This document shows positions 50,579-63,200 of a stretch of 64,000 nt of DNA, piece by piece. The notes beneath the pieces were generated by a model that worked only from the letters and a program-made list of their open reading frames with translations, did no database searches and had not been told where the DNA came from. The DNA lies in contig JABSSW010000045.1 in assembly GCA_018902385.1 (NCBI GenBank), positions 1 to 64,000 of the forward strand, read 5' to 3'. Origin of the DNA: Physcia stellaris (Eukaryota; Ascomycota; Lecanoromycetes; Caliciales; Physciaceae). Each line of letters opens with the position of its first letter. Positions within the stretch are counted from its first letter, which is position 1. The position numbers and the translations under genes were made by a program.

Positions 50579-52125
50579 ATGGAGGTCTCACATGCTCCCG
50601 GCATTCCTGCTGGCCTTGATTTTGTCTCCAATGGCCCCGCAAGCGCCGAAGCAGACAGCATGTACATCGACATGGATATTGACCTGGGCCCGGTTGATGA
50701 CAAAGAGCTCTTCCCATCTGTACGCTGCGAGCTGTCTAACCGAGACTTAACTGCGTCCGCGTCTAAGTTCTTCTGCAGGCTTCGGAACAGTCCGACCTCG
50801 TCCTGATTGACCCAAAGAGCGCCCCGGTAGCTCCAGCTGGCGCCAGTGATGCAACACCCCACAAACTTCATATCCGAGGCCTCGACGACCTCACCACCGA
50901 CCATATCAAAACCTTCACATCCGAGCATTTCCCTTCAAATCCACCCAGCCGAATTGAATGGATCGATGACACCTCCGCAAACATTGTATTCAGTACTCCA
51001 GCAATTGCATTGAAAGCTCTAGAACAGCTCACTCATCCTTCCTGCCATGGCTCACTTTCGGAGCTACGACTGCGTCCCACTAAGCAATTCTCAGCATATC
51101 CTGATTCCAAGCTCGAAATACGGTCGGCACTTGTCACGGACCAGAAGCGTCCTCGTGCATATGAAGCAAGCAGATTCTATATGATGCATCCGGAATTAGA
51201 CCCCCGAGAGCAACATCGTAAGGACAAACAACGCGAGCGTGGGAGTAATTACCGCATACGCAGATACGGTCGCGACAAGCATAGGCGCAGGCGGCGAGAT
51301 GATCGCGAACAAGGCTTCGAACCTACAATGTATGATGATAATGTAGGTACTTTGGGCAACCGAGACTCGATGAGTCGAAGGAACTCTACATCAATGTACT
51401 CCAACAACTCCTCCGAGGTAGCAAGTAGCGCAGGAAACCCACTACGAGACCGCAGGAGTCACTTAAGAGCCGATGGACGGGACCGAAGTGCGTCTCCTAA
51501 TCGATACGGCGAAGACAGAGTGAATGACTTCTCGAGAAAGAGGGTTCGATGTAGAACACCGCCCTATGCCTCCAATCGCAACTCTCGGGGAGGCCTCCGA
51601 GAGGAAAACGTCGGTAGAGAGCTGTTTCCTTCGAAACCGGCGCTTGGAACGCCTTTCAATGGCGCATCCAAGGAGCTATTCCCCAATAAACAGCTCGCAG
51701 CGAACCTCAAGAAAGAGCTGTTTCCATCGAAGCCGAAATCGTCCCACCACCGTCGCTCTGATGCGTTCGATGCTGCAGACGAGACGGCAGATTTATTTGC
51801 AAAACGACTCGATTTCACGAACACTGGTAGCGCTACCAAGGATATCAAGATGGTAGACTGTTCTTACGGTCGGCTGAATCCAGATATCGATTCACACCCT
51901 GCAGTCCTGGACTCTCGCTTAGACGACAGTCTGACTATTCGGGGAGCGTCACAGCAGCAGGATCAGGGGTACTCCATCCGGGGCGTCGCAGCTGATGGCA
52001 CTCGTATTGGCACGATCAAGGAGCTCTTCCCCGGAAGAGCGGGAGGAAACGCTGGCAAGGAGTTATTCGCCGAGAAATTGCAAGGTCGTGGCGGCAGGAG
52101 AAACAAAGCAGACATGTTCTATTGA
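50579..52125 (+). CDS. NCBP3-family cap-binding / mRNA export protein
   Basis: The model has two exons (50579–50719, 50779–52125), 495 aa. NCBP3 (C17orf85) proteins have an RRM-like domain that binds capped RNA and support mRNA export. The domain lies at about residues 75–140: 'HKLHIRGLDDLTTDHIKTFT', 'PPSRIEWIDDTSANIVFSTP', then 'AIALKAL'; the Ile-Glu-Trp-Ile core strand is typical of the family. The rest is Arg/Asp/Ser-rich and probably disordered ('YGRDKHRRRRRDDREQ'). A short motif [KR]ELFP recurs: once in exon 1 (about 50,703) and near 51,616, 51,669, 51,714 and 52,018, with a variant KELFA near 52,057. 'FDAADETADLFAKRL' is another recognisable family block. The start ATG precedes the acidic 'DMDIDLGPVDDKELFPS'. 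The gene is close to the PHD gene (358 bp) and the WD40 gene, all on the same strand. Confidence 0.85.
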
Positions 52126-52513
52126 GAGCATTACAGCGGAGACACACTCAGTGACACTCTATCTTGATATTATCATTCGATGTTACTAATCGAGTGCGGT
52201 CTGAAGGAAGATTTCAGATTGGTCCGAACATCATGTTCAGGGATTAATATTCAAGGCCGCTACTGCATCTAGTGATCTCTCAGATACTACTACTTAGGTA
52301 AGAAGAAAAACCTGTTTTGGCAGGATCTTGGAGCTCCTCCATTGTCGCCTTGAAACTCGTCTGCAATCACGTGGTTTTCCCAGCCTTAAGGTAAGGTACC
52401 TACATTATGTAGGCTGTCTACTCTAGGGTAAGCCTGAACCTAAGTAAAAGATATTGCCAAGGTAAGACATCTTCGACTATATCTCACATCATATCCTTCG
52501 TATCGAGAAAACT
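52126..52513. other. Intergenic NCBP3–WD40 gene, with palindromic motifs
   Basis: This spacer of about 390 bp is rich in AAGGTA/TACCT words. An inverted repeat CCTACA-TTA-TGTAGG (52399–52413) directly follows TTAAGGTAAGGTA. No coding region is supported. Confidence 0.55.
52399..52413. repeat. 6-bp inverted repeat next to AAGGTAAGGTA
   Basis: The arms CCTACA and TGTAGG flank a TTA loop, embedded in a run of AAGGTA-type words also found in the hairpins at 28,979 and 32,158. Confidence 0.6.
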
Positions 52514-54294
52514 ATGCCGGCGGCGGATTCGCCCGCCATTATTGTCGCCAGGTTTCTCAAAGCAAACCATTACAATGACGTGAGCCTACTTTGGATGGAC
52601 ATGTCATCTAACACTGATATTGACTCGAGCACACTTACCTAGACGCTAGATACCTTCATCGCAGAAGCTGGACTACCGCCACATGCTGGCACAGTAGAAA
52701 AGGGCGACCTGACTATCGAAAAGATTCTGGAGGAGAAAAAAATCGTAAGCGCCTTGTGATATGTTTGATGCACCGCCTCACCGCTTTGTCCAATATAATG
52801 TTCACTATATGCCCTGGGTCCACGTATTGAAGGCTCAGTCGTTCATGTGTCCAGTTTGACCTCAGCTTGAACGTCGAGAAGCTTGGGCTGGGTGTGGGTG
52901 ATGCAGACGAGGGATGGAATCAGGCGTCGGGTAAATTGCTACATTTCTTATGATGAGTTCTGCTTATCTGTTGCTTGTACCTATCTGAACTAATCGTGGG
53001 TCTGGACGACCACTGAAGCTGGGGGCCTCCCATTAGAGTCTTAGTGGTGGTATTGACCTACGATCACGTAGAAAGGGACAATTTGTATAAGTTACATAGT
53101 CAACTAATATATGAGTAAAGCTCCATCATGGCCCCTTGTAGTCTCAACCTTGCCGACAACGGCCAACTTGCTGCACGTCTCCATACAATCCGACGATGAC
53201 ACTGGAGACTCTCAACTTCTCGTTGCAACGACAGCCGACCGACGGATGAACCTCTTCCGTCTTGACGCCGAGTTCCCTTTGGTTAAATCACACAGTCACC
53301 TCCAAGACTCACCCATACTGGCTTGTGTGTCTCTGGGAGATAAGTCTATGATCACTCTTTCCTCTGGCATGTCCGGCGAAATTCTGCTTTACGACCACGG
53401 GCTTGACAAAGTGCTAGAAACGCGTAGGGATCACAACAAGTATGTGGTTCAAATAACAGTCTATCGGGCAGAGGGTGGCGTCCGCTGGGTTGCAACTGCA
53501 GGCTGGGACGGTAGAATTTTGGTATATATGCCGAAGCCTGATGACGACTCGGATAACCTCTTGTTGGGCCCCCCAGTTGCCTTTGTCTCTTTGTCTACTA
53601 ACCCAGAGGCTATCCTCTTCGTTGAGAATGCCGAAGGGTCGGCTCCAGTTCTCATCGCGACTCGCCGAGATTCAACATCACTATATTACTATAGTCTGCA
53701 TAGCGTGAACCTAGCCGTTCCACCTCTGACTTCTCCTGTTAAGCTAGAGCTTCTTGGTACTCAAAACCTCGCTCCGCATTCGAATGCTTGGATTGCTTTC
53801 TCACCTTCATCACTAGCTCTATGTCCAACGGATTCATCGTTGTTGGCTGTAGCCACTTCGTCGATACCACATATGAAGCTCATCATCGTACAAATGCTAC
53901 TACCAAGTTCAGTTTCTGCTCTGGAAAATCCAAATCTCGCTCCCACACAAGCAGGGCAAGCTCGAGAAAATCTTGCTCGACAAGACAGAGAGGATGCAGC
54001 AATACGCGTGAATATCTCGACGCTAGCCCCCAGACACCATATTCCACACCGCAGGTATGTTGGCGGCCTGATGGCACGGGAGTATGGGTCAATGGTGACG
54101 ACGGGGCGCTTCGAGGGATTGAATCGAGAACCGGTAGGATCATTGCCACCTTGAAGGGCGGGCATGAGGCGGGAAGCAAGATCAGAAGTATTTGTGCGGG
54201 ATTGATGTATTCAAAGGGCAAGAAAATAGAACTCGTGGTCAGTGGCGGCTTTGACAGGAGATTAGTTGTTTGGAAGCCAAAATCAATAGAATGA
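52514..54294 (+). CDS. LisH and WD40-repeat protein, apparent one-base frameshift
   Basis: The model has four exons (52514–52579, 52643–52744, 52855–52930, 53121–54294). Residues about 8–40 look like a LisH dimerisation motif ('AIIVARFLKANHYNDTLDTF'). WD-like strands follow: 'LLVATTADRRMNLFRLD', 'MITLSSGMSGEILLYDH', 'RWVATAGWDGRILVYMP', 'VWVNGDDGALRGIE', 'LVVSGGFDRRLVVWKPK'. The family is conserved in filamentous fungi (from memory), with no assigned role. The frame that carries the first three quarters breaks near 54,027–54,031, a run of five C. The last two blades continue in the next frame, so one base appears missing there. A sequencing or assembly slip in the C-run or a true mutation are both possible; no splice pair of usable size explains it. 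Intron 3 (190 bp) is unusually long for this window. Confidence 0.75.
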
Positions 54295-55629
54295 TCAATG
54301 CTCAGAAGGACGTCCCCAAGTCTTGAAATACAACGAGGGAAACCTTCAGGTCACTGGAACCTCTATTCACTCCGAGGACAAAGTCTTTGGACAGTTTATA
54401 CACTGAAAAGACTTGAATGCTAAGAGAATGAGACTATAAAAGCCTGTTCTAATTTACTAGAAAAGAATATGACCAGTTCTCCATGCGCCCTTTCCCCACG
54501 GAAACGAAGCAGGGCGTTTGGTAATGAAAGGGTCTAAGGATTCCTTGTCGGCACGTCGAAGATATAATCCTTCAGCAGCCGGGCATGAGTAGAGCAACCG
54601 GAGCTGTACACACATATGCCTTGTATGGTTCTTCTACCGAGAGCGTGATTGGGAGGAGAGCACTTATGGAATGCGAGAAATCGAGAATTGAAAGCGATCT
54701 GGCAGCGTAGAGCTTTCTAGATCTTTAACATCGTGATCACTCCGCCACCATGATAGGTAATGCCAGTCTTGTCTCTAGCTCTGAGCTCGTGAGGTTACTA
54801 CTCTTCTCTGTCCGGCTGCGTGGGTGATTGCTATGCTGCATCACGTTTGCCCTCCTTCACCTCTTTCTGTCATCCGTATCAGATCAGTTGCCTTAATTTG
54901 CACACAAAAGCGCAAGCATTCCCGTAGGATGACGTACCAGAGCTTTCATGGTGCCGTGCAGCGCATGCCTATGGTTCCTCCGGAACTTAGGGTCTGTGCC
55001 TTTGAGCGAGGGGTAGCGATGGGTTTTGGGCTTTTTGATACTATACAACACCATTCCTGTCAGCATTTATGGCCCTATTCACGTTTCTGATCGGGCCATG
55101 CCGCCTCTTGGGGAAGTACCCGTTGCGGTGAGCCTTCTTATTCTGATTGTGTTGTGACGAATTCTTTGATTCTGGAAAAAAGCGAAAGTCAGCTGACAAA
55201 ATCACGAAACATGATCAACATCAGGAAGGCAAACTTACTGGCCATTGTTTCCAGTGGACGAAGACGAGTTCGGGAGGATGCAAACCAGAAATGTTAACGG
55301 TATCTCGATGTTTTTTGCCATGGTGGGCTGTTGTATTGAACTAAAATCACTTGGCAGGCGCTAGCGAAACGACCTCGTTTTGGTAAAATCACTGCTTCTG
55401 TACATGTACGAGTCGACCTTTTCCTCGCTCATCAGTTCAAGATGTACCTTAGACTCAGATACTCCTAAGCTACGGTAGCTTTCAAAAGTGGCAAAGCAGA
55501 CTGAGCTTGGGTAGGCTTTGACGCATGAAAAGCAACAGAATGCGGATGCTACAAAAGTACCATATCTACCTATCCATTGATTGCCAAATATGTACAACGT
55601 CAATCATGCTCTCGAACACCGTATAATAT
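54295..55629. other. Intergenic, convergent WD40 gene and ANT1
   Basis: The flanking genes converge here. The 1.3 kb holds only short frames (for example 54,824–55,090, +) without recognisable features. Confidence 0.5.
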
Positions 55630-56804
55630 TTACCTTGCGATTACAGGCATCTTCTGCTTTGCACGCCTTGCTGCAGCGTTAGCTAGATTTTGCAGCCTCG
55701 CAGATCTGACCTTCCGTAAGCGCGCAAAGAGCATGAGGAAAAGGAGCTCCATCCTAAAGGATGCTGTAAGCTCATGGCAACAGCAGAAACGTAAGAAGGA
55801 CAAACCTCTCTTTAGTCATCATAAGAAGCCCCTGAACGAGAATACCCTTCGTAACCTGAGGTGCTATGCCTTTGAATAGCGCCAATAGACCTTCATGCTC
55901 AACTATGTAGCTCATTACTTCGATAAAGCTCTTGAATGGCTTCCCTTGTCTGGCTGGAGGAGGTCTAGATTGAAGACCGACTTTTGCAACAATCAATGGT
56001 TGTGTGACTATTGTTGCTAGAGCCTTGGACATCGCACCCAAGACTGGATTCCTTCATCAGCAGACTTCAAGCTTTGGCCTGCTAAGGTCCGACATACCGA
56101 ATGCTTCCCACGGTTTAAGAGTCAGCTTTCCCGGAAACAACAGCTCGCGCAGTCTTTGATAAGCGCCATATGTGATCGCAGGGTTCACAACCAGCACGAG
56201 GCTAGCCTTCAGTCCTCGCCATAAGCCACTCCAGCCATCATCACTGTTGACCACTTCTCGGCCGGTATCGAGCAACCCTCTCTTGTCGCCCTTAGGCTGT
56301 GTTTGCTGTCTTGTGGTAACCACTGATACTGGTATGGTGAATACTTGAGCAACTGCACCAGCCACTGCACCTACGGAGAGTTCCGTTGCCGTCCCTGGGG
56401 GTTTGGGAGTGACTCGCGAGGAGAGATAGAGTGAGCGGATCACAGAATACCAGTAGAAGTAGGCAAAATTGGTGGATACAACCCCAATCAAAGAACCATT
56501 GATACCCGAGTACAGGCCCAGGATGCCCTCGTCTTTGACAATCTTTTTGATTGCATCGAGGGAGGATGTATAGTGCACTTCATTGGTGGTTAAGGGTTGT
56601 GGATCTGTGGGCTTACGCTTCACCTGGACCTGAAGACGGGTCTTGACTCTGTTAGAATATTAATGATCACAAGTCCCGGTCTTGGGGCATTTTCAAATAC
56701 ATGTCTAGTGGATAGACGACTGCATTAGCCAAGAGAGCGCCAGTTGCTCCAGCGAGAGCGTTTCCCCATGGCGGTAGCGATGCTTGACTGGAGATCGGAG
56801 CCAT
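55630..56804 (-). CDS. ANT1: Peroxisomal adenine nucleotide carrier (Ant1/PMP47 type)
   Basis: The model has four exons (56804–56701, 56648–56098, 56043–55806, 55753–55630), 338 aa. It is a mitochondrial-carrier-family protein. The three signature repeats are seen as 'YPLDIVKTRLQVQVKRKP', 'IPVSVVTTRQQTQP' and 'QPLIVAKVGLQSRPPPARQG'. The third motif (QPLIVAKVGLQSR) and the loop after it match peroxisomal PMP47/Ant1, which exchanges ATP for AMP across the peroxisome membrane to feed fatty-acyl activation. The second motif has T in place of the acidic/basic residues, as in that subgroup. The three introns are 52–54 bp; intron 1 splits the first signature (YPLD|IVK). The basic C-terminus ('ARRAKQKMPVIAR') may help targeting. 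The substrate is inferred from family resemblance. Confidence 0.9.
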
Positions 56805-57104
56805 TCAAGGACGCGGACTGGGAAGAGGGCAAGGGTAGAATAATGCTCATGGACGTCCGTATACTCTCGGTCTTCTCATGCAAAACGGGCTCACTGACGT
56901 CCAAAAGTATCAAGTTGTTACCGTTGACTGCTTTGCATCATTACCTCCTGTTATTGCTCCGCTCTCCCGTCACATGTCACCTCCCTACCTCCGGGAAATT
57001 TGCCGAGGCGCAACTTATGTAAGCACGAAATCGGGGATTACGAGCTCGCTCCGAGAACCAGGTACCTCAGCGAGCTCAGCCAACGCAACTGACTTTCAAG
57101 GCAT
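56805..57104. promoter_or_regulatory. Short divergent promoter between ANT1 and palB
   Basis: Only 300 bp separate the ATG of the minus-strand carrier from the ATG of the plus-strand protease. Both promoters must lie here or overlap the genes. I saw no clear GCCARG PacC site. Confidence 0.6.
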
Positions 57105-59968
57105 ATGGCATCACCCACCTTCTCTCAACTTCAGGGCCAGATTGCAGTATGAGATTGCGCTTTAGAGCAACCCGCAGTGCGTGCACTGACTTTTGAGCCT
57201 AGATCGCGGAAGTCAACGCTGAGCAAGCCCAAACAAGGGAAGAAGCACTCAAGGCTACTTTAGATGCTGCGGAGCTGTGTCTGCGTGCTTTGAAGTTGAC
57301 TCCTGACAATGGGTACAAGAAGCAAATCGAGCACAAATGTCACACCCTGCTAGATCATGCTGAGCAGATCAAGAAACTAGAGTCTGCCGCGGCTGATGAA
57401 TTCCAACTCGACAAGAGATCCTCTGGTCCAAGCAGACTGGCTGCAAAGCTACGACCAAAGGAGCCTCGCTCTAGCCGTCAACTAACCAACCGCGAGAAGA
57501 TTATATTGCTTGAAGGATCAAAACTCCATGGAACAGTGTTTCCGCCATGGCAATCGCCTCCAGAGGCATCAGAGTTTGAGCTACCAGAAGGACAACTCAA
57601 ATTTGTGTATGTAAATAGTCTGGAGGCTTAATCAACTTACAATGCATTCCTCTCGCTATTTCTGACAAAAGTAGTGATACTTTCGATTTTCAGTTTTCAG
57701 ATCTCCAGTTAGAAGTCTTCAGTGGCTGGCAACGTCCGAACGAGATTATCTCTCGAAAACGTGCAAAGTCCTCAAAGAAAGACAAATACGAAGAGCCAAC
57801 AGGAACAGCCATCATAATCGACCTTGTGCAGGATATTACTACTGACTGCTCCGTTGTTGCGAGCCTGTGTGCAGGCACTGCAAGACGCGAACGAGGCTAT
57901 CCCGAGGTAGTTCAATACATTGCTATTCATTTTCGCTTCTTGACGTGTGTTAGATTCTTTCATCGATCGTGTATCCATACGATGACAGATCAATGCAGCC
58001 CGCACTGTCGCCAAACGGCAAGCATGTTCTGAAGTTGCATTTTAATGGGTGTGATCGCAAAGTTATTATTGATGATCGACTACCGAGCTCAAACTCACCA
58101 CGTTCTTTGTACGTTATAGACCGGAACGACGCTTCCTTACTTTGGCCGGCTCTAGTTGAAAAGGCCTACCTGAAGGTGAGAGGAGGATACGATATGTCTG
58201 GTAGCAATTCAGGAACAGATATATGGTTGTTAACAGGATGGATACCAGAGCAGCTTTCCTTTCAGAGGTAAACAAGACACCTCCCCATCTCGGCTGGCGG
58301 CTGGGAGTCGGACGTTGTTGAACCGTCAGTAGTGATGAGATTAATCGTGCTGCGCTGTGGCTCAAGATCAGTCAAGCTTTCCTCCGTGGTAACGTACTTG
58401 TTACCATGGGTACCGGCAAGCTGACTGAGATGGAAGAAGAGAGTATGGGATTGGCAGGGGAGCATGACTATGCTATACTTGACATGAAAGAGGACAGAGG
58501 TCAGCGGCTGATGCTTGTCAAAAATCCCTGGTCAAAGGCAACTGTTTGGAAAGGTAGTTCGGCTTACGCCCATCTCGTGGAGACTCCAAAATCCGCTGAG
58601 GAAGCAGGTCTTTGCGCGAGTAAGCCACAGAGGCTCACACCGGGGACATTCTGGATGGATTTGAACGACATCTTTCAAAGCTTCGAATCAATGTATCTGA
58701 ACTGGAACCCGGCTCTTTTTTCGTTTAGACAGGACGTACACTTCTCTTGGGACTTAGCAACATCAAGTGGTCCTTCTGGTTCGTTGAGGTCAAATCCTCA
58801 GTACCAAATTAGAGTTGGCTCATCATGTGTTGTTTGGCTTCTCTTGAGTAGGCACTTCAGGTCTCAGCCGAAGAGTTTGGGTGACAGAGGACTGAGCCTG
58901 GCCAACATCAATCATGGGTTCATTAGCTTGTACGCCTCTGAAAATGGTGGTGCAAGGGTTTTCAAGAGCGACGAGACGTTTGTCCGTGGTCCTTACGTTG
59001 ATTCTCCCAATACTTTGCTAAAGCTGGAGCTATCTGCGATGTCGACGTACAATATTACTGTCTCAGAGCAGGCACTTCCCCGGTCGAGATTCAACTTCAC
59101 ACTCTCGGCGTTTTCCAATGAACAGTTAATCTTAGAGCGAGCTCGAGAAAAATACACACATCGTGTCTTACAACGTGGTGCGTGGACCCTCTCGTCTCCT
59201 GGCGGCAACACCAGCAGCTCCATGTATCAGAGTAATCCATCTTTCAGGTTTCAGCTCGAGGGGAGATCTGATGTGGCTCTTTCGCTTGAGGCGGAAGACG
59301 AACATATTTGTATCCATGTGAAGCTGGTTTGGTCTCAACAAAGATCAGTGACTTCGCTCACGACGCGCGACATTCTCGGCGATAGTGGTGAATATACGAA
59401 AGGGCTTGCTCTCGCGGAACTCAAAAAGGTTGAGCCTGGTACTTATGTTGTCGTGTGCTCCACATTCGACCAAGGCCAGGCAGGCAGATTTCGATTATAT
59501 GTTGAAACAACGTGCCCCTGCAAGGTGGATGAATTGCCACCTCCCGGAGCTGGACGCCTAGTGACAAAGCTTGAAACGGCCTTCTCAACGGTCGACAGCA
59601 ATCGTTTAGTCGCACCACTGTTTCTCTCTCGACTAACGAGACTGCGTGTGACTGCACGAGCACTTCGAGATACCGCTGCAACTGCTAAAAGCGCTTTCTC
59701 ACCTTTGAAAATAGGAGTGGAACATGGTCAAGGCGCTTCCAGGAGCGTGATTGCCGTTACCGGTAACGATGAGTTCTTGGACAGTTACCTTGGACTGGAA
59801 ACGCACGACGTGGATCTGCAGCCGCGCATATATCAACCGCAAGGTTTTTGGGTCTTCGTCGAGAAATTAGGGCATACTTCAATGGATCCGGATGACGAGA
59901 GCATCAGCATCGAGGTGCTCAGTGATGCTCCGATTCAGGTAGGTCAGTGGTCTACAAGCAACAATTAA
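57105..59968 (+). CDS. palB: Calpain-like cysteine protease PalB/Rim13
   Basis: The model has five exons (57105–57146, 57203–57606, 57672–57906, 57954–58267, 58330–59968), 877 aa. PalB cleaves the pH regulator PacC on an ESCRT platform when ambient pH is alkaline. Seen: an N-terminal MIT-like helical domain (about residues 10–75, 'ALKATLDAAELCLRALKLTP'). The calpain core has catalytic Cys in 'DITTDCSVVASLCAGTARRE' (about residue 208), His in 'GLAGEHDYAIL' (about 377) and Asn in 'LVKNPW' (about 397); all three triad residues are present. C-terminal beta domains of the PalB type follow ('HVKLVWSQQRSVTSLTTRD', 'VEPGTYVVVCSTFDQGQAGR', 'RFRLYVETTCPC'). Intron 2 was placed at GT|GTATGT to an AAAAG acceptor because this restores 'SDTFDFQFSDLQLEVFSGWQ'. 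It is the last gene before the right AT block, whose border is only 250–300 bp from its stop. Confidence 0.95.
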
Positions 59969-60224
59969 CGGGACGAATCTCGACGATGACATATAGGAAG
60001 GAATAGGCTAAAGTCCTGACCAAGGTAGACGAGTCGTGGTAGAAGCGGCTGCAACATTTCATTCGGAGGACGAGCTGGTCTGGCTCGGTTTACTGTGGGC
60101 TGCCATAATCTTCATGCTAGGCCTCCCACGAGTGCATCGTCGGAATCAGAATTAAGAGCATACTTTAGCACTAGAGAGGTTTTGCAGCCCGCGGGTTAAC
60201 TTTTTCAGGATCCATACGGCTTAC
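59969..60224. other. 3' flank of palB up to the AT block
   Basis: These 250 bases of ordinary composition show no feature beyond the presumed palB terminator region. Confidence 0.5.
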
Positions 60225-63200
60225 GAATTTAAGCCGAACTTTCCTTGTTAAGATAAAAGTTTTGACTCTTGGTCATATCAACGTTAATTCGATACAATAT
60301 TTGATCGCAATCTGAATTCTTTTTCGTGCAATAATTTTCGTGAAATTTTCATGAATCAACGTCAACATTTTTTGATTTTGATATTTATCGTTGTATGACA
60401 CATGCGAAAACGTCGATATATTCGTCGACGTTTTATCAAACGAACGCATGAATTAAAACGATGACGAAAATCGTTATCATACACGCAATTTTATTGAAAC
60501 ATGAACGACGTGAAAAACGAAATTTTTCGTCGTCATATGAAATTGTAATATCATTTAATTCAACATTCAATATTAACATGACGTTATCAAATTTCAAAAA
60601 AAAAAAACGCGTTTTTTTATTTTATTTTGATTTCGATATCATTGAATATCGAATTCGATATAAATCAAATTCAAAAATCGTTTTATGCATATTTTTGTAT
60701 TTATTATTTTATTTTGAAAAACAATGACAAACGATTATTTTTTTCGAACGATCATTTTTTTTCATTTCGAACGTGTATTACGATGTCATTAAACATTTAA
60801 TTCGTCGTTTCAAATTCATGTTGTTTTGACATTTTTTATTGATTTATGAACGTTTCGAATTATACGTCGAAATGATATTTGAATTGACGAATCGAAAATC
60901 AATTATATGAAATTTTATTGACGACACGTTTCGAAACTTTTGTAAATCAAAAACGAATCAAAAAATACATTTTTTCGAACACAAATGACGTCACGATTTT
61001 CATTTTCAAAAAATCGTAAATTTTGACGATATGATGTGATTTTTATTCGATTTCACGTTGAATAAACAAAACGATTGATCAATATACGAAAAATCGAACA
61101 TATTGAATGTTTTGCGAAAAATCATGATTGAACATGATACATTATTTTATTTGTATGATGATTTTGCGTACAATGATCGTTTCGAAATCATAACGTTTTT
61201 TTCGAATTCAAATTCACAACAAAAAAAATTTAATAAAATCATGTCATCGATGCGAATTGCAATTGTGTAAAACTTTTTTTTCTGAAAAATTGATTTGCAA
61301 GCATCAATTGACTAAAATTAAAATTACAATTTAACATGTTTATTATTCAAACGAATCGCTGCTTCATTAAAAGCAAAATTCGTGATTCATTATGTATTCG
61401 ACGATTCTTTATCGAAACTTTCAACGACTATCGCATATCGTTAATACATGATTTCATTGTGACTTTCACAGCTCACGAAACTAAAATCTGTGAATTTTTT
61501 TTGATTACATCACTCGACGTATATATCGAAATCTGTTCATTAAAATCTGAAATCAAGATCTGATAATCGTTTATTCGTTTCTGATTTGAATCGTTACATT
61601 ATTTTCTTTCAACGAAATCGAAATTTCATGAAATTTACATGTCTGACGTCGAAATCAACATTCACGTCGAATTGAAAAGCGTCATTTTCAAATATCATTC
61701 GTTTGATGACATTTTCAAGAAACTTGCTCTCGAAAATCGCTTCGAAAATGACGATAAAAAAAATATGAAAAAAAAAATCAAATGATCTAAAAATGTCTTA
61801 TATAGTCGAAATCATTTTCGAATTGAAATTAATTCATTTCGCAACGACGACGATGAATAAAACGATAATTGAAACATTAACAACATGTTCGATCAATGAA
61901 TAAATAAATTTTCGTTTGCTGTCGATGTCTCGTCAAAATCTGAAAAACTCAATGAGAAACAAAACAAAAGAATGCATGATCGATATAAAATGCTTTGCGA
62001 AATTTCGCAAAAATACGAAAAAAAAATTTTTTGCTTTTTGTTGACGTCTCATTAAAATTTGAAAAATTCGATGAAAAACAGAACAAAAAAATGCGCGATC
62101 TGTTAAAACAATAAAAAAATAAAAAAATAAATAAATGTCTTCAATGAAAATTTGAAAAAAACGAAAACACTTTCGCGATCATGTGTTGATTCGATGATTC
62201 GTGCAAATGCGTTTGCTGAATTCTTGTCGACAATTGATCGATGTTTAATCAAAATGCTGTGATTTGAATTGATTTGTTCTGAAACGTCGACAATTCGACG
62301 ACAACGACGATTGATACGTTAATAACAATGATTTCATTGCGATAAATATTTGACAATTTATGACTTGATAAAAAAATTCGTCAATATGATATCTGATTTC
62401 GATATTTAATATTGATTGATTCGTGACGACTTTGTTTCGTCTTCGATTTGACGACAAAATTTTTCGATTTCGATGTTGAATCATTTAACGTTTTGAATCA
62501 TATGATAATGTTAAACTGTTTGATTTATTGAATGATTTGCTTGAATTACATTGCTGAAATTTCAACATTCAATCGTGATTTCAATTTGTCAGATTCGCGA
62601 ACTTTCTAATCATTCAAACTCATTGAAAATCTTGTTCGTTTCGAATTTCAAAATCAGCAATTAACTTTGCAACAATTTTACGTATTTAACTCGTCAATGT
62701 AAACCGTACAAATCTCATAATTCTATTAAATAATGCAAATTCTATAGTCAGTTCGATTCGATAATCAATTCGATTTAAAAATTTGAACTATCGTTCAAAT
62801 CATTGAGAACGAATACGCCTTTTTGACGAGTTGTAACAGAAATAGCTGAGTAATTGACTTTTCTTCTTTTTTGAACTGTTTTTTTCTGTAGAAAAACGAA
62901 AACATGTCATACATGATTGCAACAACAAAACAAATACTGTATTATTCGAACAATACGATATGAACATCAACGAGCTCATTCAACATCGATGTAATCATTA
63001 TCAAAACATCGACAATATGATCGTTGTTTGATCACGAAATATTTGATGATCACAAGTCGCATTAACAACATTATAATCAGCAATCTGATATTCAATTAAT
63101 GAATTTGCAATAGCGATCTTGTGATAACGTTTAGACGATAACAAATTGCTTGACGAAATCTTGATTCACAATACGTGTGACGATTTTGATTCAATTGATA

